Assembly: GCA_023229795.1 (NCBI GenBank) | Contig: JALNYP010000008.1 | Coordinates: 1-64,000 of the forward strand | Length of the DNA: 64,000 nucleotides | Source: Syntrophobacterales bacterium | Lineage (GTDB): Bacteria; Desulfobacterota; Desulfobaccia; Desulfobaccales; 0-14-0-80-60-11 | Reading direction: 5' to 3' | Shown: piece by piece, positions 1 to 7,197 of the stretch | Position numbering within the stretch: the stretch's first letter is position 1 | Layout: each line of letters starts with the position of its first letter | Position numbers and translations under genes: made by a program | The notes under the pieces: model-generated | The model's input: the letters and a program-made list of their open reading frames with translations, nothing else | What the model was told of the DNA's origin: nothing | The model's database searches: none

Positions 1-1
1 T

Positions 2-772
2 TCTGTACTCTCCCTGAGCCTCAAGCGCTCCCCTGCCGTGAAAAAGGTGCAAGGGGTGGTAGTCTCCCTAACGGCGCCCGGCTTGGCGGGACTGGAGTAC
101 GTAGGCCGCACCGCCAGGCAATTCTGGCAGGGCTATTTCTATCTGGTGGGTGTGCGCCGGGAAAATGCCGAACTCAAGCGGCAAGTGGAGGAGTTTAAGC
201 AGCGCGAGGTGCGCTTCCAGGAAGCTCAGCAGGAGATGACGCGCCTGGAGGGCTTGTTGGACCTGAAACGGCAGGTGGCCCTGCCGGTTATCGGCGCCCG
301 GGTCATTGCCTACGATCCGTCCCTGTGGTCCCGGTCCGCCATCGTGGACCAGGGTAAGGCCCAGGGGGTCAAAATCGGCCTGCCGGTCCTGGCCCCCCAG
401 GGCATCGTCGGCCGGGTGGTGGAAGTCTATCCCCAATATTCCAAGGTGATGCTCATCGTGGACCGCAAAAGCAGCGCCGACGCCATGATCCAGCGCAGCC
501 GGGTCCGGGGCATGTTGAAGGGCAAAGGCGGCAACCGCTGCTCCCTGGACTTCGTGCCCAAGAGCGCCGACGTGCAGGTGGGCGATCTGGTGCTGGCCTC
601 CGGGCTGGTCGGCCTTTATCCCAAGGGTCTGGTCTTCGGCAAGGTCTCCACGGCTAACAAGAAAAGTCCGGGCGTCTTCCAGGAGATCGAAGTGACCCCC
701 AGCGTCGATCTCTCCACCCTGGAAGAGGTCTTGATGGTGAAAGTGGCCAATCTGGCCCTGTCCGAACCATGA
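2..772 (+). CDS. mreC: Rod shape-determining protein MreC (5' end cut by window)
   Basis: MreC is the periplasmic scaffold of the elongasome and links MreB/MreD/RodA/PBP2 for lateral wall synthesis. The frame is open to the window edge: codons before the GTG at 38 read SVLSLSLKRSPA, which resembles the usual MreC N-terminal stretch, so the true start is probably outside the window. Visible parts are a coiled coil (about 25 residues rich in E/K/R/Q after the GYFYLVG segment) followed by the beta-rich MreC domain (VIAYDPSLWSRSAIVDQGKAQGV, GLVGRV-like, VLMVKV end). The stop overlaps the start of mreD by 4 bases, typical of the mre operon. Family recognition is firm; only the N-terminus is unresolved. 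Confidence 0.93.
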   Translation, partial: SVLSLSLKRSPAVKKVQGVVVSLTAPGLAGLEYVGRTARQFWQGYFYLVGVRRENAELKRQVEEFKQREVRFQEAQQEMTRLEGLLDLKRQVALPVIGARVIAYDPSLWSRSAIVDQGKAQGVKIGLPVLAPQGIVGRVVEVYPQYSKVMLIVDRKSSADAMIQRSRVRGMLKGKGGNRCSLDFVPKSADVQVGDLVLASGLVGLYPKGLVFGKVSTANKKSPGVFQEIEVTPSVDLSTLEEVLMVKVANLALSEP

Positions 773-1296
773 TTACTCCTCTGGTGGCCTTCAGCCTGGC
801 GGGTTTGCTCCTCTTTTACCTGCAGAACCTGGTGTTCTTTCCCCATGTGCACCTGCGTCTGCTGGCCCTGCTGATTTTTTACGTGGGCTTGCGGCCGTCT
901 CTGGGGCTGGCCCTGTCCTTGAGCCTGGTGTTGGGCTGCCTCCAGGACAGCTACGCCACCACCCCCCTGGGGCTGCATTTGGGGGCCTCTTTGGTGCTGG
1001 TGGGCGTGGCCCGGTTGGCCCGGCGCCGGCTGCTGCAGCAATTGGGCTTCCAGGCGGTAGCCGGCCTGATCGCCCTGGTCCTGCAGGAGGTCTACTTGCA
1101 GGCCAGCACCTTCATGCTGGGCTACGCCCCCTTTTTTTTCCGGGGTCTGATCATGGTTCACGGCATGGAAATTCTGGGGACCGCGGCCCTGGGGCCCTTG
1201 ATGCACCTGTTGGTCCAGGGCCTGGAGAATTTTCTGCACCGCCTGGGCTGGCGGCCCCGGAGCGAACCCCTGCCCTATCAGCCCTTTGGCGATTAA
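769..1296 (+). CDS. mreD: Rod shape-determining protein MreD
   Basis: Small polytopic inner-membrane protein of 175 residues, the usual MreD size, which works with MreC and MreB in rod elongation. The sequence is mostly hydrophobic with about five membrane segments and carries the conserved mid-protein motif GCLQDSYATTPLGLH (compare the family's G.l.D.....lG). The ATG at 769 overlaps the mreC stop (ATGA), indicating translational coupling. The following PBP2 gene starts about 60 bases later on the same strand. Confidence 0.9.
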   Translation: MITPLVAFSLAGLLLFYLQNLVFFPHVHLRLLALLIFYVGLRPSLGLALSLSLVLGCLQDSYATTPLGLHLGASLVLVGVARLARRRLLQQLGFQAVAGLIALVLQEVYLQASTFMLGYAPFFFRGLIMVHGMEILGTAALGPLMHLLVQGLENFLHRLGWRPRSEPLPYQPFGD

Positions 1297-1353
1297 GGCG
1301 GGCCAGGACGAGCGTGACGAACCGAGGAACAATCCCGAGGCGTGAGGCAGGCC

Positions 1354-3237
1354 ATGTCGCGGCTGCATGAAGGCAGATTTTCCGGCTTCAAAGTCATGGA
1401 CACCGGCTTCGGCGGCGCGATGCCCCCGGAGGAACAGGAGTGCATCCGCCGGACTTACGCCCGTACCGCCCTGATCATCCTCTGCCTCTTCGGCATCCTC
1501 TTTCTGCGTCTCTGGTTCCTGCAACTGTTGCAGGGAGGCGAGATGCAGGAGCGTTCGGAACACAACCGGATCCGGCTGCAGGACCTCCCTCCCTGGCGGG
1601 GCATGATTCTGGACCGCAAAGGCGAGGTGCTGGTGGCCAACCGCCCCAGCTATGAGTTGGTGGTGGTCCTGGAGGACGTGGCCGATATCCCCTCATTGGC
1701 CGGCCGCCTGGGCCAACTGCTGCACCTGGACCCCCAGCAAATCACCACCCAACTGCAAAACGGCAAAAAAGCCGGCCTTCATCAGGTGCGCCTCCGTACT
1801 GATCTGTCTTGGGAAGAGATGGCCCGGGTGGAGACTTTTCAGCCGGAACTCCCCGGAGTGCTCGTGCAGATTCAGCCCAAGCGCGAGTACCGCCAAAAGG
1901 GCCGGGCCTGCCACGCCCTGGGCTACCTGGGGGAAATCAGCGACGTCCAGATGAAGAATAGCAAGTATGCCGATTATAAGATGGGGGATTACATCGGCAA
2001 ATGCGGAGTGGAACTGGCCTGGGAAAAATATCTCCGGGGCCAGCGGGGTTACCGCCGCATCGAAGTGGACGCCTACGGCCGCGAACTGGGCCAGATGGAC
2101 AGCGTCTTCCCCACGCCCGGAGCCAACGTCTCCCTTACCCTGGATAACCGGATGCAACAGGAGGCCGAGGCCTGCCTGGAGGACAAGGTGGGGGCCATCG
2201 TGGCCCTGGACCCCAATACCGGCAACATCCTGGTCCTGGCGTCTTCTCCCACTTTCTCCCAGGAGGCCTTCGAGCGGGGCCTCACCGTCCAGGAGTGGGA
2301 CCGGCTCCACCACGACAAGACCCATCCCCTGGAAAACCGGGCACTGAAGGGACAGTACCCGCCGGGCTCGACCTTCAAGATCGTGATGGCGGTGGCTGGC
2401 TTGGAGGAAAATGTCATCACCCCCGGCACCACCTTCTACTGCAACGGCGCCCTGCCTTTAGGCAATCACGTCTTTCATTGCTGGCTCAAGGGCGGCCACG
2501 GCAGCGTCAACCTTTATAAGGCCCTGGTAGAGTCCTGCGACGTCTATTTCTATGAGTTGGGCCAACGTTTGGGCATTGACCGCATCGCCAAATGGAGCAA
2601 GCGCTTTGGCCTTGGAGAGCCCACCGGCCTCAATCTGGACCGGGAGGCCATAGGCCTGGTGGCGTCCTCGGCCTGGAAAAAGGCCCGTTTTCATAAGCCG
2701 TGGCACGAAGGCGAGACCCTGTCGGTGGCCATCGGCCAGGGATACAATCTCGCCACTCCCATTCAAATGGCCCGGGTGGTGGCGGCCATCGCCAACGGCG
2801 GCATCATCTATAAGACCCACCTCGTGGAAAAAGTGGAAAGTCCCGCCGGGGAGATTCTCTACCAGGCCAAGCCCGAAGTGCAATCCCGCCTGGACGCCAG
2901 CCCCGCCACCCTGGAAGCAGTGCGCCGTGCCCTGGTGGGAGTCGTCAGCGAAAAGAAGGGCACGGGCAAAGCCGCCCGCCTGGCCAGTATCGAGGTGGCC
3001 GGCAAGACCGGCACCGCGCAGGTGGTCTCCCTGGATCCTGACCGGACTAAACGGAAGAAAGACCCGAGCAGGGAAGACCACGCCTGGTTCGTAGCCTACG
3101 CCCCGGCCGACAATCCCCGGATAGCCGTGGCAGTCCTGATCGAACACGGCGGCCACGGCGGCTCGGCCGCGGGTCCCCTGGCCAGCCGGGTGATCAAAGC
3201 GGGCCTGTCCGAACCCCGGGTGGCCCAGGCGAAGTGA
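1354..3237 (+). CDS. mrdA: Penicillin-binding protein 2 (peptidoglycan transpeptidase)
   Basis: Class B PBP that cross-links peptidoglycan during elongation, anchored in the inner membrane. One N-terminal membrane segment (ALIILCLFGILFLRLWFL) is followed by the PBP dimerisation domain and the transpeptidase domain with all three active-site motifs: STFK (serine near residue 339), SCD (about 394, in place of SxN) and KTGT (about 551). I chose the ATG at 1354 because GAGG lies about 6 bases upstream; a GTG at 1342 is also in frame and adds four residues. It follows mreCD as in standard mre-mrd operons, but rodA, usually next, is not present: the next gene is convergent pcm. Confidence 0.92.
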   Translation: MSRLHEGRFSGFKVMDTGFGGAMPPEEQECIRRTYARTALIILCLFGILFLRLWFLQLLQGGEMQERSEHNRIRLQDLPPWRGMILDRKGEVLVANRPSYELVVVLEDVADIPSLAGRLGQLLHLDPQQITTQLQNGKKAGLHQVRLRTDLSWEEMARVETFQPELPGVLVQIQPKREYRQKGRACHALGYLGEISDVQMKNSKYADYKMGDYIGKCGVELAWEKYLRGQRGYRRIEVDAYGRELGQMDSVFPTPGANVSLTLDNRMQQEAEACLEDKVGAIVALDPNTGNILVLASSPTFSQEAFERGLTVQEWDRLHHDKTHPLENRALKGQYPPGSTFKIVMAVAGLEENVITPGTTFYCNGALPLGNHVFHCWLKGGHGSVNLYKALVESCDVYFYELGQRLGIDRIAKWSKRFGLGEPTGLNLDREAIGLVASSAWKKARFHKPWHEGETLSVAIGQGYNLATPIQMARVVAAIANGGIIYKTHLVEKVESPAGEILYQAKPEVQSRLDASPATLEAVRRALVGVVSEKKGTGKAARLASIEVAGKTGTAQVVSLDPDRTKRKKDPSREDHAWFVAYAPADNPRIAVAVLIEHGGHGGSAAGPLASRVIKAGLSEPRVAQAK

Positions 3238-3241
3238 GATT

Positions 3242-3286
3242 TTGGGGAAGGGGGCTAAGGGCGAAAGCCCTTACCCCCTCCCCCAA
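3242..3286. repeat. Imperfect palindrome (TTGGGG..CTAAGGGC family)
   Basis: Two arms of about 20 bases (3242-3262 and 3267-3286) around a GAAA tetraloop, immediately after the PBP2 stop. The same arm sequence recurs at 8509-8530, so this is a dispersed repeat rather than only a terminator. Confidence 0.6.
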
Positions 3287-3299
3287 TCCCTTATGCGAA

Positions 3300-3338
3300 A
3301 ACTTAGGGGCGACCCGCCGGGGCCGCCCCTAAGTTTTT
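3300..3338 (+). terminator. Intrinsic terminator after mrdA, possibly bidirectional
   Basis: Perfect 12-bp stem AACTTAGGGGCG / CGCCCCTAAGTT with a 12-base loop, followed by TTTTTAT on the plus strand. It lies between the convergent genes mrdA and pcm. Confidence 0.8.
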
Positions 3339-3372
3339 ATCCTCCCAGCCAACGCCGCCAGGCCTGTCGCAG

Positions 3373-4035
3373 TCAGGTCCAGGCGCCCTCCTCCCAGCCG
3401 TACTTGCCGATGAGGCGCACGAAGCGGCAGCCGCCGTGGTACTCAAACTTTAAGCCGTCTTTGGTCTTGCGGACGCAGGTCAGGGTCTGGGACCAGGTGT
3501 CCCCCACGGGGACCACCAGGCGTCCGCCCAGGGCCAGTTGCTCGGTCAGGGGCCGGGGCACCTGGGGGGTGCCGGCAGTGACGATGATGGCCTCATAGGG
3601 CATCTCCTCGGGCCAGCCCAGGGTGCCGTCGCCCACCCGGGTGTGGATATTGGTGTAGCCGAGAGCAGCCAGGAGCTGTTCAGCCCGGGCCAAGAGGGTC
3701 TCCACCCGGTCGATGGTATAGACCTGGGCCGCCAGCTCCGCCAGGATGGCCGCCTGGTAGCCCGAACCGGTGCCGATCTCCAGCACCCGGTCGGTCTCCT
3801 TCAGTTCCAGGAGTTCGGTCATCAGGGCCACGATATAGGGCTGGGAGATGGTCTGGTCCTCGCCGATGGGCAGGGGATAGTCGCCATAGGCCTGGTCCCA
3901 CAGATGGGACGGGATGAAGCGGTGCCGGGGCACCTTCTTCATGGCCGCCAACACCCGGGGGTCGGACACCCCCCGGGCCGCAATCTGCCGGTCCACCATG
4001 AGGCGGCGCTCAACGGTATAGTTATCTTCGGTCAT
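3373..4035 (-). CDS. pcm: Protein-L-isoaspartate O-methyltransferase
   Basis: Repairs isoaspartyl residues in aged proteins by SAM-dependent methylation. 220 residues, the usual length. It shows the Pcm-specific region before motif I (DQAYGDYPLPIGEDQTISQPYI pattern with the TISQP signature), the SAM motif VLEIGTGSGYQAA, the post-I motif VYTIDRVETL, and the C-terminal LVVPVGD. The ATG at 4035 is preceded by a GAGGATGATCC stretch. Monocistronic between a terminator and a repeat-rich gap. Confidence 0.93.
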   Translation of the reverse strand: MTEDNYTVERRLMVDRQIAARGVSDPRVLAAMKKVPRHRFIPSHLWDQAYGDYPLPIGEDQTISQPYIVALMTELLELKETDRVLEIGTGSGYQAAILAELAAQVYTIDRVETLLARAEQLLAALGYTNIHTRVGDGTLGWPEEMPYEAIIVTAGTPQVPRPLTEQLALGGRLVVPVGDTWSQTLTCVRKTKDGLKFEYHGGCRFVRLIGKYGWEEGAWT

Positions 4036-4228
4036 GGATCATCCTCGTAGCGCGCCGGCGAGGGCGCCGGCGCCACATTTCCAGGTGGCTGATGGGGCTC
4101 CGGAAGCAGGAGAAGCGCTCACAGCCGCAAGTCCCGTCTGACTCGGGATCGCACCCGGAAACCTGGCTATTAAGTTAAGGAAAAATCTCAATTTTTAAAG
4201 GGGGATTTTGCTAAATTTGCTCATTTGC

Positions 4229-4385
4229 TGGAAAGAATCTGATACCGAGTTAGGAACTCTGCGAAAGTTCCCCATTTGTCATTCTGAGGGAGCGCAGCGA
4301 CCGAAGAATCTCTTAAGTTTAGGGAAAGGCTAGATCCTGCGCGGCGCTCAGGATGACAACATGGCGTTTCACAGAGGTCTCGACC
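4229..4385. repeat. Dispersed imperfect palindrome, CATTCTGAGG type, copy 1
   Basis: The core 4279-4357 holds GTCATTCTGAGGGAGCG, CGACCGAAGAATCT and a return arm CGCTCAGGATGAC. The outer arms contain CTCTGCG and CAGAGGTCTCGAC. A second copy with the same core lies at 47880-47990. It occupies most of the first half of the 600-base gap between pcm and the small Cys-rich gene. Confidence 0.7.
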
Positions 4386-4511
4386 TATAGCATTTGCCAA
4401 AAATAATTTCCCGTAGGGGCATGGCGAGCCTTGCCCAAACCTTCGAGGGCACGGCACGCCGTGCCCCTACATCAACTAGGCAATCGGAAGGAACTTTTGG
4501 CAAATGCTATA
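4386..4511. mobile_element. MITE-like element with 17-bp perfect terminal inverted repeats
   Basis: TATAGCATTTGCCAAAA at 4386-4402 is exactly inverted at 4495-4511 (TTTTGGCAAATGCTATA). The 126-base unit has no ORF; its interior is a GTAGGGGCA...TGCCCCTAC palindrome of the genome's repeat type. TA at both outer ends could be a duplicated target, as with IS630/Tc1-type MITEs. The class assignment is inference. Confidence 0.55.
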
Positions 4512-4514
4512 TCT

Positions 4515-4566
4515 TTGGTAGCCGCAGGCTTTAGCCTGCGCTTTCCCAGGCGAGACGCCTGGGCGA
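4515..4566. repeat. GGTAGCCGCAGGC / AGGCGAGACGCC repeat, copy 1
   Basis: Two consecutive small palindromes: GCAGGCTTTAGCCTGC, then CCCAGGCGAGACGCCTGGG. Related copies lie at 44541-44593, partly at 15557-15577, and inside a coding region at 63759-63781. Confidence 0.7.
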
Positions 4567-4600
4567 ATTGGCCTGGAACCGACTGAGGCGAGGATGCCCC

Positions 4601-4629
4601 TTGGGGGTATGACGGCCATTTGTTATAAT
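4601..4629 (+). promoter_or_regulatory. Sigma70-type promoter just upstream of the Cys-rich ORF
   Basis: TTGGGG at 4601-4606, a 17-base spacer, then a perfect TATAAT at 4624-4629. Transcription would begin near 4636, the ATG of the following gene, implying a leaderless or near-leaderless mRNA. Confidence 0.5.
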
Positions 4630-4635
4630 CAAGGC

Positions 4636-4836
4636 ATGGACAAATGCCGTTTTCACCCGGATCGGGATGCGTGCGTGTACTGCCAAAAGTATGAAGTGGG
4701 CTACTGCCAGGAGTGCCTGGACAACTGCCGGGCCTGCACCGACCCCTGCCTGTACTGCAAGTTCCGCCCCGGCTGCGTCACCTGGGAACTCTGCCGCAAG
4801 GAGGCCAAGAAGCGGTGCAAGGAAGAGGAGGGTTGA
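4636..4836 (+). CDS. Small cysteine-rich protein of unknown function
   Basis: 66 residues beginning MDKCRFHPDRDACVYC and containing eleven cysteines as CxxC/CxxxC pairs (CVYCQKYEVGYC, CLDNCRAC, CLYCKFRPGC), ending in a Lys/Glu-rich tail. This looks like a zinc- or metal-binding B-box-like fold; no specific function is known to me. An in-frame ATG at 4594 has a better Shine-Dalgarno (GAGG at 4585), but that extension would cover the TATAAT promoter, and the MDKC.HPDR start is the form I expect for such proteins. Monocistronic. The start choice is the main uncertainty. Confidence 0.65.
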   Translation: MDKCRFHPDRDACVYCQKYEVGYCQECLDNCRACTDPCLYCKFRPGCVTWELCRKEAKKRCKEEEG

Positions 4837-5063
4837 AGGCGAAGGTTAAAGAGCAGTGGTGGCGCGGGCGTCCCGCCGGTGCAAATGTGGGTGCGCATCG
4901 CACATCATTTTTTGCCCCGAAAACCATTGATGGTGCGTAGGACGCACCCTACATTATTTGCCTCTTTTTTTCCTGAAGTTCTTCCTCGTAGGCCTTTTCC
5001 AACAATTCGGCTTGATTACTCTCAGGACCCCCCCGTCTACTCTTCTATTATGCATAGCATCCT

Positions 5064-5693
5064 CTAAGCATAATCTCGAAATAGGTATGCGACAGTAGTA
5101 TAAAATTCGCCGAAAACCCCGTCGCCATCCGGTCCAAGGTGTCCTCTGATTGATTCTCCCATTTCTTGTTCAGTTAAATTGCCTTGCAGAAGGCCATCAA
5201 TCACGCCTTTGCGGAGACTGCGCAATTTGTCGCAATCGAGCTTGAGTTTCTTGATTGTTGTCGTTGTGGCTTCGTCATCTGGATCCATTGGCCGGATGCC
5301 CCCGCTTGCGTCATACGCAAAGCGACCTTCGCAGCCAGCGTCCATTGGGGAGATTAGTAGCACTTCATCAAACCATTCTCCTTTCTTGTTTCCGCAATGC
5401 CTCGGTTCTCGCTCTCTTAGCAGGCGTTGGCAGGAACAGAGCATATTGCCATAGTCCAGTGGATCGACAAGATGATAGTTTTGCGGACGGAAATGCTCGA
5501 TATGGCTATTGTTTATATTCACAGATTGTTCGCAGTAGCAACACAATCCACCTTGCTCTCGTATCAACGACGCATGGACAGCCCGCTTTTCAATACCTCT
5601 CAAGTCTTCATATGTAGGCGCCCAGTCATCGTTAGCTAATGCCTTCCAAGTAGTAAATTCTTGCGGCTCCATGCCTTTTGTAATGTGTTTCAT
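5064..5693 (-). CDS. ptuB: PtuB-like HNH endonuclease (TIGR02646-type), Septu defence system
   Basis: 209 residues with an HNH/zinc layout typical of the TIGR02646 family found with PtuA ATPases: CCYC at about 51-54, HIEHF at 64-68 (catalytic His region), CSC near 86-88 and CGNKKG at about 100. The likely role is the nuclease effector of a Septu anti-phage system, partnered with the ATPase encoded upstream. Its ATG overlaps the ptuA stop (ATGA), so the two are coupled. Base composition is clearly AT-richer than the neighbouring genes, which suggests acquisition. The same HNH family also occurs with retrons, but no reverse transcriptase is present nearby. Confidence 0.8.
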   Translation of the reverse strand: MKHITKGMEPQEFTTWKALANDDWAPTYEDLRGIEKRAVHASLIREQGGLCCYCEQSVNINNSHIEHFRPQNYHLVDPLDYGNMLCSCQRLLREREPRHCGNKKGEWFDEVLLISPMDAGCEGRFAYDASGGIRPMDPDDEATTTTIKKLKLDCDKLRSLRKGVIDGLLQGNLTEQEMGESIRGHLGPDGDGVFGEFYTTVAYLFRDYA

Positions 5694-6973
5694 TTGCCAA
5701 TGCGCTCCTTTCGGTTAATAAGCACTTCGGCTTTTTTAAGCTCTGGATCTATACCTAATATTTCATTGAGATTCATTAGCATCTTGCGAGCTTTCTTTAA
5801 ATCTCCTTCATCGATTGCCACAAACAGCTTGTGGAGTTTTTCCTTGATCTCCTCTGGTCTTGCAGGAACACCCATCAAATCTTCGAGAATGCGACATGAT
5901 TCCTGACCATAACTAACCTCTGGTTTTCTCCACTCAATATTATCTTCGACCTCTTTCAGCAGAAATACATTCTCCGACTCAGTATGGCTGATTACCTGGG
6001 GCGAATGCGTCGAAACGATAAACTGGCAATTGGGAAAAGTTTTAGTAAGTCTTGGAATTACTATTCTTTGCCATGCAGGGTGCAAATGGAGGTCGATTTC
6101 ATCAATAAGAATTACGCCTGTAGCTTTGAGAGGGTCCTCTGATGACGGATTTGCAATAGCCAAACGACGCGCCATATCTCCTACAAGAGCCAGGAGACAC
6201 TTCTCACCATCGGATAGTTGGTCGATCCGTAGCTCCTTTCCATTTTTTTCCAAGGTCATTCTCAAAGGCAAACGCCGGACCTTTAGACTTTTATATCCGG
6301 GCATAAGGAAACCGATGGCTTTCCGAATAGCGTTAAGTTGTCTGTCCGGAAATTCCCATCCTGGAGGTCGTATTAGTGCATTGCGATACCTTGCGTTTTC
6401 ATTTTCCAAATCCTCACGGTCGCGAAACCATTCAAAAAATGTCCGGAAGTCATTTCTTCCTTCAATTTTTTTCGAAGATAACGCTCGGTCATATGCGGCT
6501 AACTGGGAAAACTGATGACGTTTCCTAATTTTTAGTGGAATGTCAAGGACGGCTCTGTTGACTGAGTAAAGAACTGCCAGGGGCAAGCTTGTATCCTCAC
6601 TCATCTCCACCAGGGAATGAACCTCACTTACTATGGCCTTTATTCCAGCCAAGTTCGTAATTGTCTGTTTCTTCCTTCCTTTCCTGGCTTTTGAAACCTG
6701 CCATTCGATGCTTTTTCCCATGAAATCAACCATTATGGAGTCGACAGTCTCTGTAGCACCGATCTTAATATCATTTTCAGAAAAAAACCTTCCGGTTCCT
6801 TTTGAAGATTGTATTCTTCCTATTAACCGGGACAACAGTATTGCTAATACGTCGAGGATGCTTGACTTTCCGGCACCATTCTCACCTACCAACACATTCA
6901 CGCCTGCGAGGAATTCGAGATCCATTTGACGAATTCCACGAAAATTCTTTATTGATAGGCTTTTAACTTTCAT
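5690..6973 (-). CDS. ptuA: PtuA-like AAA/ABC-type ATPase, Septu defence system
   Basis: 427-residue ATPase of the SMC/RecF-like AAA_21 group: Walker A GENGAGKS at residues 30-37, signature QLSDGEK at about 252-258, Walker B ILIDE at 288-292, and a switch histidine in STHSP (about 323). It begins MKVKSLSIKNFRGI, the standard OLD/PtuA opening. In Septu, PtuA oligomers bind nucleotide and control the PtuB nuclease. First gene of the two-gene unit; it overlaps ptuB by 4 bases. The AT-richer composition relative to flanking genes fits horizontal transfer. Confidence 0.82.
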   Translation of the reverse strand: MKVKSLSIKNFRGIRQMDLEFLAGVNVLVGENGAGKSSILDVLAILLSRLIGRIQSSKGTGRFFSENDIKIGATETVDSIMVDFMGKSIEWQVSKARKGRKKQTITNLAGIKAIVSEVHSLVEMSEDTSLPLAVLYSVNRAVLDIPLKIRKRHQFSQLAAYDRALSSKKIEGRNDFRTFFEWFRDREDLENENARYRNALIRPPGWEFPDRQLNAIRKAIGFLMPGYKSLKVRRLPLRMTLEKNGKELRIDQLSDGEKCLLALVGDMARRLAIANPSSEDPLKATGVILIDEIDLHLHPAWQRIVIPRLTKTFPNCQFIVSTHSPQVISHTESENVFLLKEVEDNIEWRKPEVSYGQESCRILEDLMGVPARPEEIKEKLHKLFVAIDEGDLKKARKMLMNLNEILGIDPELKKAEVLINRKERIGK

Positions 6974-7197
6974 GCTTATACCCTCACCTTTAGGTTAAAA
7001 GTCACTCTAAAACTATCCTAACTTATCAGGCTCCTGCCCTTAGTAAGTTCTTCCAACTATTTTTAAAAGCGCTTTTTCATCTCTGCCGGCGTCACCGGGG
7101 AGCAGCGTGGCGCAGGTCATCCTAAGCACCATTTTTATTCTAAGTTGCTAATTTCTGATGTGCGTAAGACGCACCCTTCATCGCTTTTTCCCAAATA

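Noticed and set aside
5064..6973. Retron with PtuAB effectors
   Set aside because: No reverse transcriptase or msr-msd-like region adjacent; plain Septu is simpler.
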